The position numbers and the translations under genes are program-made. DNA of 64,000 nucleotides, taken from the NCBI RefSeq assembly GCF_018457165.1, contig NZ_JAFMNX010000001.1:868001-932000 (forward strand), written 5' to 3'. This stretch comes from Tianweitania aestuarii (GTDB lineage Bacteria > Pseudomonadota > Alphaproteobacteria > Rhizobiales > Rhizobiaceae). This document shows, one piece after another, positions 37,615 to 46,656 of the stretch; positions within the stretch are counted from its first letter, which is position 1, and each line of letters opens with the position of its first letter. The notes below the pieces were generated by a model. It saw only the letters and a program-made list of their open reading frames with translations. It had not been told where the DNA came from and made no database searches.

Positions 37615-38586
37615 GTGAAATCTTCCAGCAAAGCCGCTTCCAGGCGCCACGAACCGAGCGACTCGCGACCCTTGCTGGCGATCGGGCTGAAGGTCGCGTC
37701 GATCCTGTTCTTTCTCGGCATGAGCATCTGCTTGAAGGCGGCGGGCGACGTGCCGTTGGGCCAGCTGGTCTTCTATCGCTCGGCTTTCGCCATAGTTCCG
37801 ATCATGCTGATGCTGGCCTGGCACAGGAAGCTGTTGAGCGGGATCAAGACCAATCATGCCGCAAGCCACGTGCTGCGCGGTCTGGTCGGTGTCGCCTCCA
37901 TGGGGCTGCAGTTCTTTGCCCTCATGCATCTGCCTTTGCCCGAAGCCGTGACACTGAACTACGCGCAGCCGCTTTTCGTGATCGTCTTCAGCGCGGTGTT
38001 CCTGGGCGAGGTCGTGCGCGCCTATCGCTGGGGCGCGGTGATGATCGGCCTGGTGGGCGTCATCATCATCTCCTGGCCGAGCCTGTCGCTTTTCACGTCC
38101 GGCCAAGGCTTCACCAACGGGCAGGCCGCAGGCGTGACCGCCGCGTTGACGGCAACGGCCGTTTCCGCCGTGGCGCTGTTGCTCGTGCGACGTCTGGTGA
38201 AAACCGAAGAGAGCGGCACCATCGTTCTCTGGTTTTCGCTGACATCCACCGTGGTCGGCCTTCTGACTTTGCCCTTCGGCTGGATTTCGCTCAGCTGGAC
38301 CCAGTTCACCGTGCTCATAACGGCGGGGCTCTGCGGTGGTGTTGCGCAGATCCTGATGACCGAAGGCTACCGCCACGCCGAAGTTTCGACCGTCGCGCCA
38401 TTCGAATACACGTCCATGATCTGGGCAATCGCCGCCGGTTACTTCCTGTTCGGAGAAGTGGCTTCGATCAACATGCTGGTCGGCGGTGTGATCGTGATCA
38501 TCGCGGGACTGTTCATCATCTGGCGCGAGCGTCGTCTTGGACTGGAGCGCGCTGCCGCCAAGCGGGTCACGCCGCCGGGGCCATGA
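37615..38586 (+). CDS. EamA-type drug/metabolite transporter permease
   Basis: The 323-aa polytopic protein has about ten membrane segments in two EamA halves, e.g. AIGLKVASILFFLGMSICLK at the start, EAVTLNYAQPLFVIVFSAVF in the first half and VAPFEYTSMIWAIAAGYFLF in the second. It would export a small metabolite; the substrate cannot be told. I chose GTG at 37615 because it gives the usual length and puts the first span close to the N-terminus; the frame remains open to an ATG at 37456, but those extra 53 residues are Cys- and His-rich and look non-coding. The ribosome binding site is weak, so the start is uncertain. Confidence 0.8.
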   Translation: MKSSSKAASRRHEPSDSRPLLAIGLKVASILFFLGMSICLKAAGDVPLGQLVFYRSAFAIVPIMLMLAWHRKLLSGIKTNHAASHVLRGLVGVASMGLQFFALMHLPLPEAVTLNYAQPLFVIVFSAVFLGEVVRAYRWGAVMIGLVGVIIISWPSLSLFTSGQGFTNGQAAGVTAALTATAVSAVALLLVRRLVKTEESGTIVLWFSLTSTVVGLLTLPFGWISLSWTQFTVLITAGLCGGVAQILMTEGYRHAEVSTVAPFEYTSMIWAIAAGYFLFGEVASINMLVGGVIVIIAGLFIIWRERRLGLERAAAKRVTPPGP

Positions 38587-38732
38587 AGCAGGTCACGCCG
38601 CCCGGCCCATAATGCCGCAGCAACGGCTGATCGCCTGGTCCAATCTTTACTTCTGGATGAAGATGCTTCGATCTTGATCCCGTGTCGGGCGAGTGCCACG
38701 ACAGTATCGCTAAGGCAGGGAAGACTTTGATC

Positions 38733-39962
38733 ATGGCGGATTGCATTGTTCTCGGCGCGGGGATGGTGGGCGTCAGCACCGCGCTCGCTTTGCAGGCGAA
38801 GGGACGTTCGGTTGTTCTGGTCGATCGTCGCGGCGCTGGCGAAGAAACCAGCTACGGCAATGCCGGCATCATCCAGGGCGAAGCGGTCGAGCCTTACGCC
38901 TTTCCGCGTGATCTCGGCTCCATGGTATCGATCGCGCTCAAGCGCGGCAACGAGGTCAACTGGAACCTGTCCGCACTGCCGAACTGGGCCGCACCCGTTC
39001 TGCGCTACTTCCGCCATTCCAGCCCGTCGCGCTACAAGACGATCTCGCAGACCTATTCGCAGCTGATCCATCGGGCCACCGCCGATCATGCCCCGCTGAT
39101 CAAGGCCTCGGGCTCCGACAATCTCATCCAGCGCGACGGCTTCCGTCAGGTGTTCCGCACGCCCAAGCGCATGGAAGAGGGCGCCCGCACGGCCGAGCGT
39201 TTGAACGAAGCCTACGGCGTCGGCATCAGCATCGAAACCGCAAGTGAGTTGAAGGCGGCCGAGCCCAATCTGCGCCGCGAGCTTCAGGGTGCCGTGCGCT
39301 GGACCGAGCCATGGACCTGCTCCAGCCCCGGCGGTCTGACGGCCAATTATGCGCGGCTGTTCCAGGAGCGCGGCGGGCGTTTCATCAGCGGCGATGCCAC
39401 GACGCTTCAGCAGGTCGGCTCCGGCTGGCGGGTCAAAACGGATGACGGCGTCATCGAAGCGTCCGATGTCGTGGTGGCTCTCGGCCCATGGTCACCGCAA
39501 CTGCTGAAGCATTTCGGCTACAAAATCCCCATGCTGTTCAAGCGCGGCTATCATCGCCATTACCAAGGCGGCAAAAGCCCGACCGTCGCCGTCATGGATG
39601 CCGAAAACGCTGCCATCATCGCCCCGATGATCGCCGGCTCGCGCGTGCTTACCGGCGCCGAGCTGACCCACTTCGACGCCGCACCCGCTCTGCGCCAGCT
39701 CAACCGGGCCGAAAGCAGCATCCGCGAACTGTTCGACCTCGGCGAGCCAGTGGAAAACGAACCCTGGTGGGGCAACCGGCCCTGCATGCCCGACATGCTG
39801 CCAGTTGTCGGCGCCGCGCGCCGTCACAAAGGCCTCTGGTTCAACTTCGGCCACGGCCATCAGGGCTTCACGCTCGGCCCCACAACGGCAGCGCTCCTTG
39901 CCGACAAGATGGCGGGCGAGGGCGATCCGGCGCTGGTGGATCGCCTGTCGCTGGATCGCTGA
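38733..39962 (+). CDS. DadA-like FAD-dependent D-amino-acid dehydrogenase family protein
   Basis: The 409-aa flavoprotein has an N-terminal Rossmann FAD motif (VLGAGMVGVSTALALQAKG) and a DAO fold with the ETSYGNAGIIQGEAVEPYAFP segment. The C-terminal FAD contact is GNRPCMPDMLPVVGAARRH and NFGHGHQGFTLGPTTA. It probably oxidises a D-amino acid or an N-substituted amino acid, passing electrons to the respiratory chain. The start is the ATG at 38733, immediately before the FAD motif; the longer frame to 38682 has no good site. It converges on the glycosylase gene with no gap. Confidence 0.88.
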   Translation: MADCIVLGAGMVGVSTALALQAKGRSVVLVDRRGAGEETSYGNAGIIQGEAVEPYAFPRDLGSMVSIALKRGNEVNWNLSALPNWAAPVLRYFRHSSPSRYKTISQTYSQLIHRATADHAPLIKASGSDNLIQRDGFRQVFRTPKRMEEGARTAERLNEAYGVGISIETASELKAAEPNLRRELQGAVRWTEPWTCSSPGGLTANYARLFQERGGRFISGDATTLQQVGSGWRVKTDDGVIEASDVVVALGPWSPQLLKHFGYKIPMLFKRGYHRHYQGGKSPTVAVMDAENAAIIAPMIAGSRVLTGAELTHFDAAPALRQLNRAESSIRELFDLGEPVENEPWWGNRPCMPDMLPVVGAARRHKGLWFNFGHGHQGFTLGPTTAALLADKMAGEGDPALVDRLSLDR

Positions 39963-40805
39963 TCAGGCTTCTTTAAGCCGCGCCTTGATCTCCAGAAGGT
40001 CGCGCCAGGCGAGCTTCTTGTGCGCGGGCGTTTGCAGCAAGCGCTCGGGGTTCAGGGTCGGCATGCCCGGAATCTCCACCCCACCGGCTGTCGGATGCAC
40101 CGTCCACGTGCCGCGAGTGCGCATCAGGTTGGCCTTGGTGTGCAGGATCGTGCGCGCCGAGCAGTTGCCGAGCGTCACCAGGATCTTCGGCGCAACAAGC
40201 TCGATCTGGCGTTCGATGAACGGCCGGCAGATCTCGATCTCGAGCTGCGAAGGATCGCGATTGCCCGGCGGCCGCCACGGGATGAACGTCGCGAGATAGG
40301 CCTGATCGCGATCAAGCCCGATCGCCGCCAGCATGCGGTCGAGCAGCTGTCCGGCGCGCCCTAGAAACGGCAGCCCTTCCATATCCTCGTCACGCCCCGG
40401 CGCTTCGCCGATAAACATGATCGGCGCTTGCGGATTGCCATCCGAAAACACCGTCTGCTTGGCCGTGAATTTCAGATTGCAGCCGTCGAAACCGTCCAGC
40501 ACGCCGCGCAACTCGTCCAGGGTGGACGCCGCTTGCGCCAGCTCCCGCGCACGTGCCGCCTGTGCTTCGGCCGGAATGGTCGGCTGGCCGGCGGGCGCGA
40601 AGATGGCAGGGGGAGCAACAGGTTGCGTTTGAACGACAGGTCGCGCTTGTTGCGTGCTAGGTTCGGCAGCGCTTTGCCGCGGCATCACCCGCTTGGCACT
40701 TTCGGCGAACCGATCATGCGGCTCGTCGTCCAGCGCATCGCTGTAGCCGGCATCGGCATAAAAGCGCAGCAGCGCTTCAATATCGGCTTCGATCCTGTCG
40801 GGCAT
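39963..40805 (-). CDS. Uracil-DNA glycosylase superfamily protein, family-4-like with altered motifs
   Basis: This 280-aa protein has the family 4 uracil-DNA glycosylase fold: motif [20 protein letters not shown] (133-152) and the C-terminal [11 protein letters not shown] poorly ordered Pro/Gln-rich N-terminus (about 45-85) precedes it. Of the four cysteines that hold the [4Fe-4S] cluster in family 4 enzymes, only those matching C109 and C193 are present; the others appear replaced (F106 and W177). The usual HPxxLL motif reads LNPERLL, with Asn at 252 instead of His. It would excise uracil or a related base, but specificity and cluster content are doubtful. Phage SPO1 polymerase-like annotation is also common for it. 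Confidence 0.83.
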   Translation of the reverse strand: MPDRIEADIEALLRFYADAGYSDALDDEPHDRFAESAKRVMPRQSAAEPSTQQARPVVQTQPVAPPAIFAPAGQPTIPAEAQAARARELAQAASTLDELRGVLDGFDGCNLKFTAKQTVFSDGNPQAPIMFIGEAPGRDEDMEGLPFLGRAGQLLDRMLAAIGLDRDQAYLATFIPWRPPGNRDPSQLEIEICRPFIERQIELVAPKILVTLGNCSARTILHTKANLMRTRGTWTVHPTAGGVEIPGMPTLNPERLLQTPAHKKLAWRDLLEIKARLKEA

Positions 40806-41018
40806 GATCTCCTTTTCAACTTCTCTGTGTAAGGATGCAAGCGCCTGATCGTGACGGGCAGGACAGAGCGGCGCATTCGGTTTAGAAAACGGTCAAAGAC
40901 GCGACGTTTTGCGCCGTGGGAGTTGCGAAAAAGACGTGCTTCCGCACCAAAACATGCGTTATGCACGATGAAACAGGAGCTTGGAGGCGCTTGGGACCTG
41001 CGCCCCGGAGGAAAATAC

Positions 41019-42743
41019 ATGGACGAGATCGAACGCGAAAGCATGGAATTTGACGTGGTGATCGTCGGCGCCGGTCCCGCCGGTCTCGCCGCCGCCATCC
41101 GCTTGAAGCAGGTCAATCCCGATCTTTCGGTCGTGGTGCTGGAAAAGGGCGGCGAAGTCGGTGCCCATATTCTGTCAGGCGCCGTTGTCGATCCAACCGG
41201 CATCAATCAGCTGCTTCCGGACTGGCGCGAAGATCCCGAGCATCCGTTCAAGACGCCGGTCACGAAAGACCAGTTCTTCCTGATGGGGCCGGCGGGCTCG
41301 CTGCCCCTGCCGAACTTCATGATGCCGCCGCTGATGAACAATCACGGCAACTATGTCGTGTCGCTCGGCAATATGTGCCGCTGGCTGGCCACGAAGGCCG
41401 AAGCGCTGGGCGTCGAAATCTATCCCGGCTTCGCGGCCTCTGAAGTCATGTATAATGACGAAGGTGCGGTTATCGGCGTCATCACCGGCGACATGGGCGT
41501 GGAGCGCAACGGCGAGCCCGGCCCGAACTTTGCGCCCGGCATGGCACTGCTCGGCAAATACGTGCTGTTGGGTGAGGGCGCCCGCGGTTCGCTGTCCAAG
41601 GTCGTGATCAAGAAGTTTGGTCTTGATGAAGGACGTGAGCCCGGCAAATACGGCATCGGCCTCAAGGAGCTCTGGCAGGTCAGCCCGGAAAAGCATCAGC
41701 CCGGCCTCGTTCAGCACTCATTCGGCTGGCCGCTCGATCGCGCTACCGGTGGCGGCTCGTTCCTGTATCACCTCGAGAACAACACCGTCGCCGTCGGCTT
41801 CGTGGTGCATCTCAACTACAAGAACCCCTACATCTCGCCGTTCGAGGAATTCCAGCGCTTCAAGGCGCATCCGCGCGTCCGCGACACATTCGAAGGCGGC
41901 AAGCGCCTGTCCTACGGCGCGCGTGCGATCACCGAAGGCGGCTATCAGTCGGTGCCGAAACTGTCCTTCCCGGGTGGCGCGCTGATCGGGTGTTCGGCCG
42001 GCTTCGTCAACGTCCCCCGCATCAAGGGTTCGCATAACGCCGTTCTGTCCGGCATGATGGCTGCCGAGCATGCGGCGGAAGCCATCGCGGCCGGTCGGAC
42101 CAATGACGAACTGGTTGCTTACGAAAACGCCTGGCGTGGTTCGGCCATCGGCAAGGACCTCTACAAGGTTCGCAACGTCAAGCCGCTCTGGTCGAAGCTG
42201 GGCATCGCCGGCATCGCGCTGGGTGGCCTCGATATGTGGATGAACACGCTGTTCGGCTGGTCGCCGTTCGGCACGATGAAGCATGGCAAGCCGGACTACG
42301 CTTCCACCGAACCCGCTTCCAAGCACCGCCCGATCGATTACCCCCGCCCGGACGGTGTTTTGACCTTCGACCGCCTGTCGTCGGTCTTCCTGTCCAGCAC
42401 CAACCACGACGAGAACGAGCCCGTTCATTTGCAGGTGCTCGATCCCGCCTTGCAGAAGCAATCCGAATTGGGCGTCTTTTCCGGACCTTCGACCCGCTAC
42501 TGCCCAGCCGGGGTTTATGAGTGGGTGGATGAAGACGGCAATTCCGTTGCCGGTGGTCCAGGTTCGCCGAAGGGCGAAAAGGGCAGTGAAAACCGCGCTG
42601 ACGGCGATGCCAGCCAGGCCCGCTTCGTGATCAACGCGCAGAACTGCGTCCACTGCAAGACCTGCGACATCAAGGACCCCAACCAGAACATCAACTGGGT
42701 CCCGCCCCAAGGCGGCGAAGGTCCGGTCTACGCCAACATGTAA
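41019..42743 (+). CDS. Electron transfer flavoprotein-ubiquinone oxidoreductase
   Basis: The 574-aa enzyme takes electrons from ETF and passes them to ubiquinone in the inner membrane, serving acyl-CoA dehydrogenases such as the isovaleryl-CoA dehydrogenase encoded about 9 kb downstream. It has an N-terminal FAD motif (DVVIVGAGPAGLAAAIRLKQ), the ubiquinone-binding central part (YGIGLKELWQVSPEKHQPG), and a C-terminal [4Fe-4S] site with cysteines in RYCPAGVYEW and NCVHCKTCDIKDP. GGAGG stands 7 bases before the ATG, so the extra 56 codons of the longer frame from 40851 are discarded. A terminator follows. Confidence 0.96.
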   Translation: MDEIERESMEFDVVIVGAGPAGLAAAIRLKQVNPDLSVVVLEKGGEVGAHILSGAVVDPTGINQLLPDWREDPEHPFKTPVTKDQFFLMGPAGSLPLPNFMMPPLMNNHGNYVVSLGNMCRWLATKAEALGVEIYPGFAASEVMYNDEGAVIGVITGDMGVERNGEPGPNFAPGMALLGKYVLLGEGARGSLSKVVIKKFGLDEGREPGKYGIGLKELWQVSPEKHQPGLVQHSFGWPLDRATGGGSFLYHLENNTVAVGFVVHLNYKNPYISPFEEFQRFKAHPRVRDTFEGGKRLSYGARAITEGGYQSVPKLSFPGGALIGCSAGFVNVPRIKGSHNAVLSGMMAAEHAAEAIAAGRTNDELVAYENAWRGSAIGKDLYKVRNVKPLWSKLGIAGIALGGLDMWMNTLFGWSPFGTMKHGKPDYASTEPASKHRPIDYPRPDGVLTFDRLSSVFLSSTNHDENEPVHLQVLDPALQKQSELGVFSGPSTRYCPAGVYEWVDEDGNSVAGGPGSPKGEKGSENRADGDASQARFVINAQNCVHCKTCDIKDPNQNINWVPPQGGEGPVYANM

Positions 42744-42750
42744 ATGCGAA

Positions 42751-42778
42751 AAGCCGGGCCAAACGCCCGGCTTGTTTG
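42751..42778 (+). terminator. Terminator of the ETF-ubiquinone oxidoreductase gene
   Basis: A perfect 9-bp stem AAGCCGGGC (42751-42759) and GCCCGGCTT (42765-42773) with a 5-base loop begins 7 bases after the stop codon and is followed by GTTTGT, a short T-rich tract. Confidence 0.78.
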
Positions 42779-42846
42779 TCGATCAGCATTCGCATTGCCT
42801 CCTGGTGGACGGAGCATCATGATGTCAGACACTTCAACGGAGGAGA

Positions 42847-43299
42847 ATGCGCATGATCAGCCAACAGGAAGTGAAGCGTGATGCGGCGTTGCGGGAAGGC
42901 GGCTGCTTGTGCGGACGCTTGCGCTACCGCGTGACAGGCGAGCCGAAAGCGGTGAACGCCTGTCACTGCCGCGATTGCCAGCGCATCACCGGTTCGGCCT
43001 TCGCAATCAATGCCATGTTTGAAACGGCTTCGGTGGAAACACTCGGATCATCCTGGTCTGGTCATGACCAGATCGGAAGCGAGTTCGGGCAGCGCAAGTG
43101 GCAATGCGCGGAATGCGGCGTGCTGCTCTTTGCCGATCATCCCTTCTACGGAGATGACATGCGGTTCATCCGGGTCGGGACGCTCGATCATGGAGAGCAA
43201 ATCCAACCGGACGCACACTACTTCGTACGCAGCAAACATCCGTGGGTGGTGATCCCGTCGGGCCTGCCTCAATACGAGACGCTGCCGGACGGGGTCTGA
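42847..43299 (+). CDS. GFA/CENP-V-type zinc-binding protein
   Basis: The 150-aa protein has the GFA fold with zinc-ligand cysteines in GGCLCGRLRYRV, CHCRDCQRITGSAF and QCAECGVLLF. Family members include glutathione-dependent formaldehyde-activating enzyme, but most are uncharacterised and this one has no formaldehyde pathway genes beside it. GGAGGAGA lies just before the ATG at 42847; another in-frame ATG at 42853 is also possible. It converges on the AMP nucleosidase gene. Confidence 0.87.
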   Translation: MRMISQQEVKRDAALREGGCLCGRLRYRVTGEPKAVNACHCRDCQRITGSAFAINAMFETASVETLGSSWSGHDQIGSEFGQRKWQCAECGVLLFADHPFYGDDMRFIRVGTLDHGEQIQPDAHYFVRSKHPWVVIPSGLPQYETLPDGV

Positions 43300-43311
43300 G
43301 ACCAAAAGGTT

Positions 43312-44814
43312 CTACTGAAACGCCGTTTCCGAAAATGAGCGCAGCTTGCGCGAATGGAGCCGTTCCAGCGGCATGTCGGCGAGCTTTTCCAGTGCGCGGA
43401 TGCCGATTGTCAGGTGCTGTGACACTTGCCGCTTGTAGAAGTCCGTTGCCATGCCGGGAAGCTTCAGCTCGCCATGCAGCGGCTTGTCGGACACGCAAAG
43501 CAGCGTTCCATAAGGCACGCGGAAGCGGAAGCCATTGGCCGCGATGGTCGCGCTTTCCATGTCGAGACCGATCGCACGGGATTGCGACAGGCGCTGCACC
43601 GGCCCTTTCTGGTCCCGCAGTTCCCAGTTGCGATTGTCGATCGTTGCAACCGTGCCCGTGCGCATGATGCGTTTCAGTTCATAGCCGGACAGTCCGGTGA
43701 CCTCAGCCACAGCCTCCTGCAGCGCGACCTGAACTTCAGCCAAAGCGGGGATCGGCACCCAGACCGGCAGGTCGTCGTCGAGCACATGGTCTTCTCTGAC
43801 ATAAGCATGCGCCAGAACATAGTCACCCAGCGCCTGCGTGTTGCGAAGCCCGGCGCAATGGCCCAGCATGAGCCAGACATGCGGCCGCAGCACCGCGATA
43901 TGGTCGGTAATCGTCTTGGCGTTGGAAGGGCCGACGCCGATATTCACCATCGTGATGCCGGCATGGCCGGGCTTGGCCAGGTGATAGGCCGGCATCTGCG
44001 GCAAGCGGATCGGCATCGCGCCCTCGCGGGCCTCGCTCTGGCCCGGAAGCGTGACGAGGTTGCCGGGCTCCACGAAGCTCTCATAGCCTCCACCACCCTC
44101 GGCCATCAGCTTGCGGGCATAGGCGCAGAACTCGTCGATATAGAACTGGTAGTTCGTGAACAGCACGAAGTTCTGGAAATGCTGCGGCCCGGTTGCGGTG
44201 TAATGCGCCAGCCGATGCAGCGAATAATCGATGCGCTGCGCCGTGAAGGGCGCCAGCGGTGCGGGCTCGCCGGGGGCAGGCTCATAGGTCCCGTTGGCGA
44301 TCAGATCGTCCGTCGCGTTCAGGTCCGGCACGTCGAACATGTCGCGCAGCGGCCGGGTGATCCGCTCCGCCGCAGCACCTTCCACATAGGTCCCTTCGAA
44401 GAAGGCGAAATGCAGCGGGATCGGCGTCTCCGATTCCTGAACGATGATCGGCACACCGTGATTGCGGATGATCAGATGCAGCTGCTCGACGAGGTAGTGC
44501 CTGAACAGGTCCGGGCGCGTCACCGTTGTCGTATATTGCCCCGGCGCCGGCATGTGACCATAGGCATGCCGCGAGTCGATCAGGGCAAAGGATGAGGTGG
44601 TGACCGAGATTTCCGGATAAAAGGCGCGATAGCGATGATCCGTGCTTCCGCCGTCAGCCAGTGCCGAAAAGCTGTCGCGCAGGAACCGGGTGTTGCGCTC
44701 GTAAAGCCAGATCAGCGCGTCCACGGCCTCTTCGGCATTGGTGAAGCTCTTGCGCCCGTAGGCTTCGGGACCGGAGATATCCTGGATCGGTGTCGGGTAG
44801 ATTCGCTTTTCCAT
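43312..44814 (-). CDS. amn: AMP nucleosidase
   Basis: The 500-aa enzyme hydrolyses AMP to adenine and ribose 5-phosphate and so helps control adenylate levels. It has the N-terminal AMP nucleosidase domain (ISGPEAYGRKSFTNAEEAVD) and a C-terminal phosphorylase-like catalytic domain with TMVNIGVGPSNAKTITDHIA and the LDMESATIAANG motif whose Glu and Asp contact the ribose and base. The length matches bacterial Amn. Nothing clearly co-transcribed lies next to it. Confidence 0.94.
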   Translation of the reverse strand: MEKRIYPTPIQDISGPEAYGRKSFTNAEEAVDALIWLYERNTRFLRDSFSALADGGSTDHRYRAFYPEISVTTSSFALIDSRHAYGHMPAPGQYTTTVTRPDLFRHYLVEQLHLIIRNHGVPIIVQESETPIPLHFAFFEGTYVEGAAAERITRPLRDMFDVPDLNATDDLIANGTYEPAPGEPAPLAPFTAQRIDYSLHRLAHYTATGPQHFQNFVLFTNYQFYIDEFCAYARKLMAEGGGGYESFVEPGNLVTLPGQSEAREGAMPIRLPQMPAYHLAKPGHAGITMVNIGVGPSNAKTITDHIAVLRPHVWLMLGHCAGLRNTQALGDYVLAHAYVREDHVLDDDLPVWVPIPALAEVQVALQEAVAEVTGLSGYELKRIMRTGTVATIDNRNWELRDQKGPVQRLSQSRAIGLDMESATIAANGFRFRVPYGTLLCVSDKPLHGELKLPGMATDFYKRQVSQHLTIGIRALEKLADMPLERLHSRKLRSFSETAFQ

Positions 44815-44888
44815 GCCTTTATATAAGACGACGCCCCTCTTTGTGGGAGAGGCGTAGCGGCATTAGATGGCGCTGGAATGACGCCTGG

Positions 44889-45047
44889 TTACGGCTTGTC
44901 CCATCGGCAAGCATAGTCGTTGAACCAGGTGCAGGAAATGCTGCCGTCGTTGACGCGCCCGCGCGTTGTTTCGGCCACCACCATGGAAAGCATCATCCCG
45001 AAGATCATGGTCATCAGACAAACGATGGCGAAGCGGCGGGCGAGCAT
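44889..45047 (-). CDS. Small exported or single-span membrane peptide of 52 aa
   Basis: The product has a basic start (MLARRFAIVC), one strongly hydrophobic stretch (about 7-24, with many Met) and a short polar tail with two cysteines in CTWFNDYACRW. TTGGAGGAACG precedes the ATG at 45047, a consensus ribosome binding site, which is better than the in-frame start at 45077. It resembles small conserved rhizobial proteins of unknown function. It could be a membrane peptide with the Cys pair in the periplasm. Confidence 0.62.
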   Translation of the reverse strand: MLARRFAIVCLMTMIFGMMLSMVVAETTRGRVNDGSISCTWFNDYACRWDKP

Positions 45048-45215
45048 GGTTGCGTTCCTCCAAAGGTGTTGGACCAACTATGAGGCTGGCGCGCTGAATT
45101 CTCCCTGAGATTGCCGTTCATCCTGCGTTCAACAAAATTGAGCCGCATTTCAGCCTTGGTGGCTCGAAACCTCTAGGGATGGCGCCATATCAGGTCGAAC
45201 CGAAGGAGAGCTGCC

Positions 45216-45917
45216 ATGCCCGAACAAACAAAGCCGATCGAACTCCATTACTGGCCGACGCCCAATGGCTGGAAGGTCTCCATCATGTTGGAGGAGCTCG
45301 GCGTCCCCTATGACCTGAAGCTCGTGAACATCGGCAAGGGCGAGCAGTTCGAGCCGTCTTTCCTGGCGATCTCCCCCAACAACCGCATGCCCGCGATCGT
45401 GGATCCGGAAGGTCCGGACGGTCAGCCGATTTCGGTGTTCGAGTCCGGTGCGATCCTGCAATATCTCGGACGCAAGTTCGGCAAGTTCTATCCAAGCGAT
45501 GAGCGTAGCCGTGTGGAAGTCGACCAGTGGCTGTTCTGGCAGATGGGCGGTCTTGGACCGATGGCCGGACAGGCCCACCACTTCCGCCAATATGCGCCGG
45601 AAAAGATCGAATACGGCATCAACCGCTACACCAATGAGGTGAACCGGCTTTATGGCGTCATGAACAAGCGTTTGGCGGATCGCGACTATCTCGCCGGTGA
45701 GTATTCCATCGCTGACATGGCCTGCGTCGGCTGGATCAAGCCGTACAAGAACCAGGGTCAGGACCTGAACGACTTCCCGAACCTCAAGCGCTGGTTCGAG
45801 GCCGTGACCGCGCGTCCGGCCGTCGAGCGTGGTCTGGCAGTGGCTATTGAAGCGCGCTCCAACCTTGCCGATGACAAGGAAGCGCAGAAAATCATGTTCA
45901 ACCAAAAGGCGCGCTGA
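45216..45917 (+). CDS. Glutathione S-transferase, YghU/YfcG-like
   Basis: The 233-aa cytosolic enzyme has an N-terminal thioredoxin-like domain with the active-site stretch HYWPTPNGWKVSIMLEELGV and the cis-Pro region NNRMPAIVDPEG, then the glutathione-contacting FESGAILQYLGRKFGKF and an all-helical C-terminal domain. These features point to the disulfide-bond reductase type of GST (YfcG, YghU). AAGGAG lies 9 bases before the ATG. No functionally linked neighbours are seen. Confidence 0.9.
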   Translation: MPEQTKPIELHYWPTPNGWKVSIMLEELGVPYDLKLVNIGKGEQFEPSFLAISPNNRMPAIVDPEGPDGQPISVFESGAILQYLGRKFGKFYPSDERSRVEVDQWLFWQMGGLGPMAGQAHHFRQYAPEKIEYGINRYTNEVNRLYGVMNKRLADRDYLAGEYSIADMACVGWIKPYKNQGQDLNDFPNLKRWFEAVTARPAVERGLAVAIEARSNLADDKEAQKIMFNQKAR

Positions 45918-45954
45918 CGTCTCAAGAACGGCAGCGCGCGAAGCGTTGCCGTTC

Positions 45955-46299
45955 TTACAAACGCTTCCAGTTCTGGCCGCGGCAGATCAACCCGCCCAGA
46001 ACGCAGCCCTTCATGGACAAGCCATTGCCGGACAGGGTCGCCTTGCCCGCATAGGTCTTGTCGTTGGTCGGATCGGTCACTTCACCGGAATAGCGGTTGT
46101 CGCCATCGGCATTCATGCGGCCGATCTGCTTGCCCTTATACTTGCCGCTGCGCACCGTGATGCAGAACGCTTTGCCACAGGACGCGATCTCGGCGGTCTC
46201 ACCATTGTCGGTCTTCCACTTGCCTTCAATGTCATCGGCGAAAGCCAAGCCCGGCGCCGCGATCATTGCCAGCACAGAAACGATTATCAGACGCTTCAT
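45955..46299 (-). CDS. DUF2147 secreted protein
   Basis: The 114-aa precursor has a Sec signal peptide (residues 1-21, ending GLAFA) and a DUF2147 domain: it starts DIEGKWKTDNGETAEIASCG, continues with ITVRSGKYKGKQIGRMNADG and ends in GNGLSMKGCVLGGLICRGQ. Cys pairs (C41 with C46, and C98 with C105) suggest disulfides in the periplasm. The family is common in alphaproteobacteria and of unknown function. It converges on the GST gene. Confidence 0.86.
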   Translation of the reverse strand: MKRLIIVSVLAMIAAPGLAFADDIEGKWKTDNGETAEIASCGKAFCITVRSGKYKGKQIGRMNADGDNRYSGEVTDPTNDKTYAGKATLSGNGLSMKGCVLGGLICRGQNWKRL

Positions 46300-46656
46300 T
46301 CACTCCTCCCCAGACGCTTCCTCGAGAACGCTGCGGAGTGAGCTTAATGAGAACATCGCGCTTGCGGAAGCAGCGTTTTGTGCTGCGAGATGGGCAAGTC
46401 GCGTTCTGACATGTGCAAGTCACGGTTATCAAACCGTCACTCAGCGGCTGCCGGAGTTCCGCACGTTTTTACCGAAATGCCAGCATCCGCGCGGGTTCTC
46501 ATCCTTAAGAATGAGTCACCTTTACTTCTTGTTTTATGTTTGTTTTCCGGGGGTTAAGCACATGGCTTAACGACAGATTCAAGCCGAAGGTGCATTCTCG
46601 AACCATCAGAAAGAGGCCGGAAAACAAGGTCTCAGGGGCTAACAGGGATCGAGACA
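46300..46656. other. Intergenic region between divergent DUF2147 and Sel1-like genes
   Basis: These 357 bases hold no convincing gene. The 3' half is relatively AT-rich and contains the palindrome at 46553-46571. Frames found here are short and lack ribosome binding sites. Promoters for both flanking genes, and possibly a small RNA, would lie here; I cannot place them firmly. Confidence 0.4.
46553..46571. repeat. 19-base palindrome upstream of the Sel1-like gene
   Basis: GTTAAGC (46553-46559) and GCTTAAC (46565-46571) are exact inverted repeats around a 5-base spacer, 85 bases before the ATG of the Sel1-like gene. The shape is that of an operator for a dimeric regulator. Confidence 0.45.
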
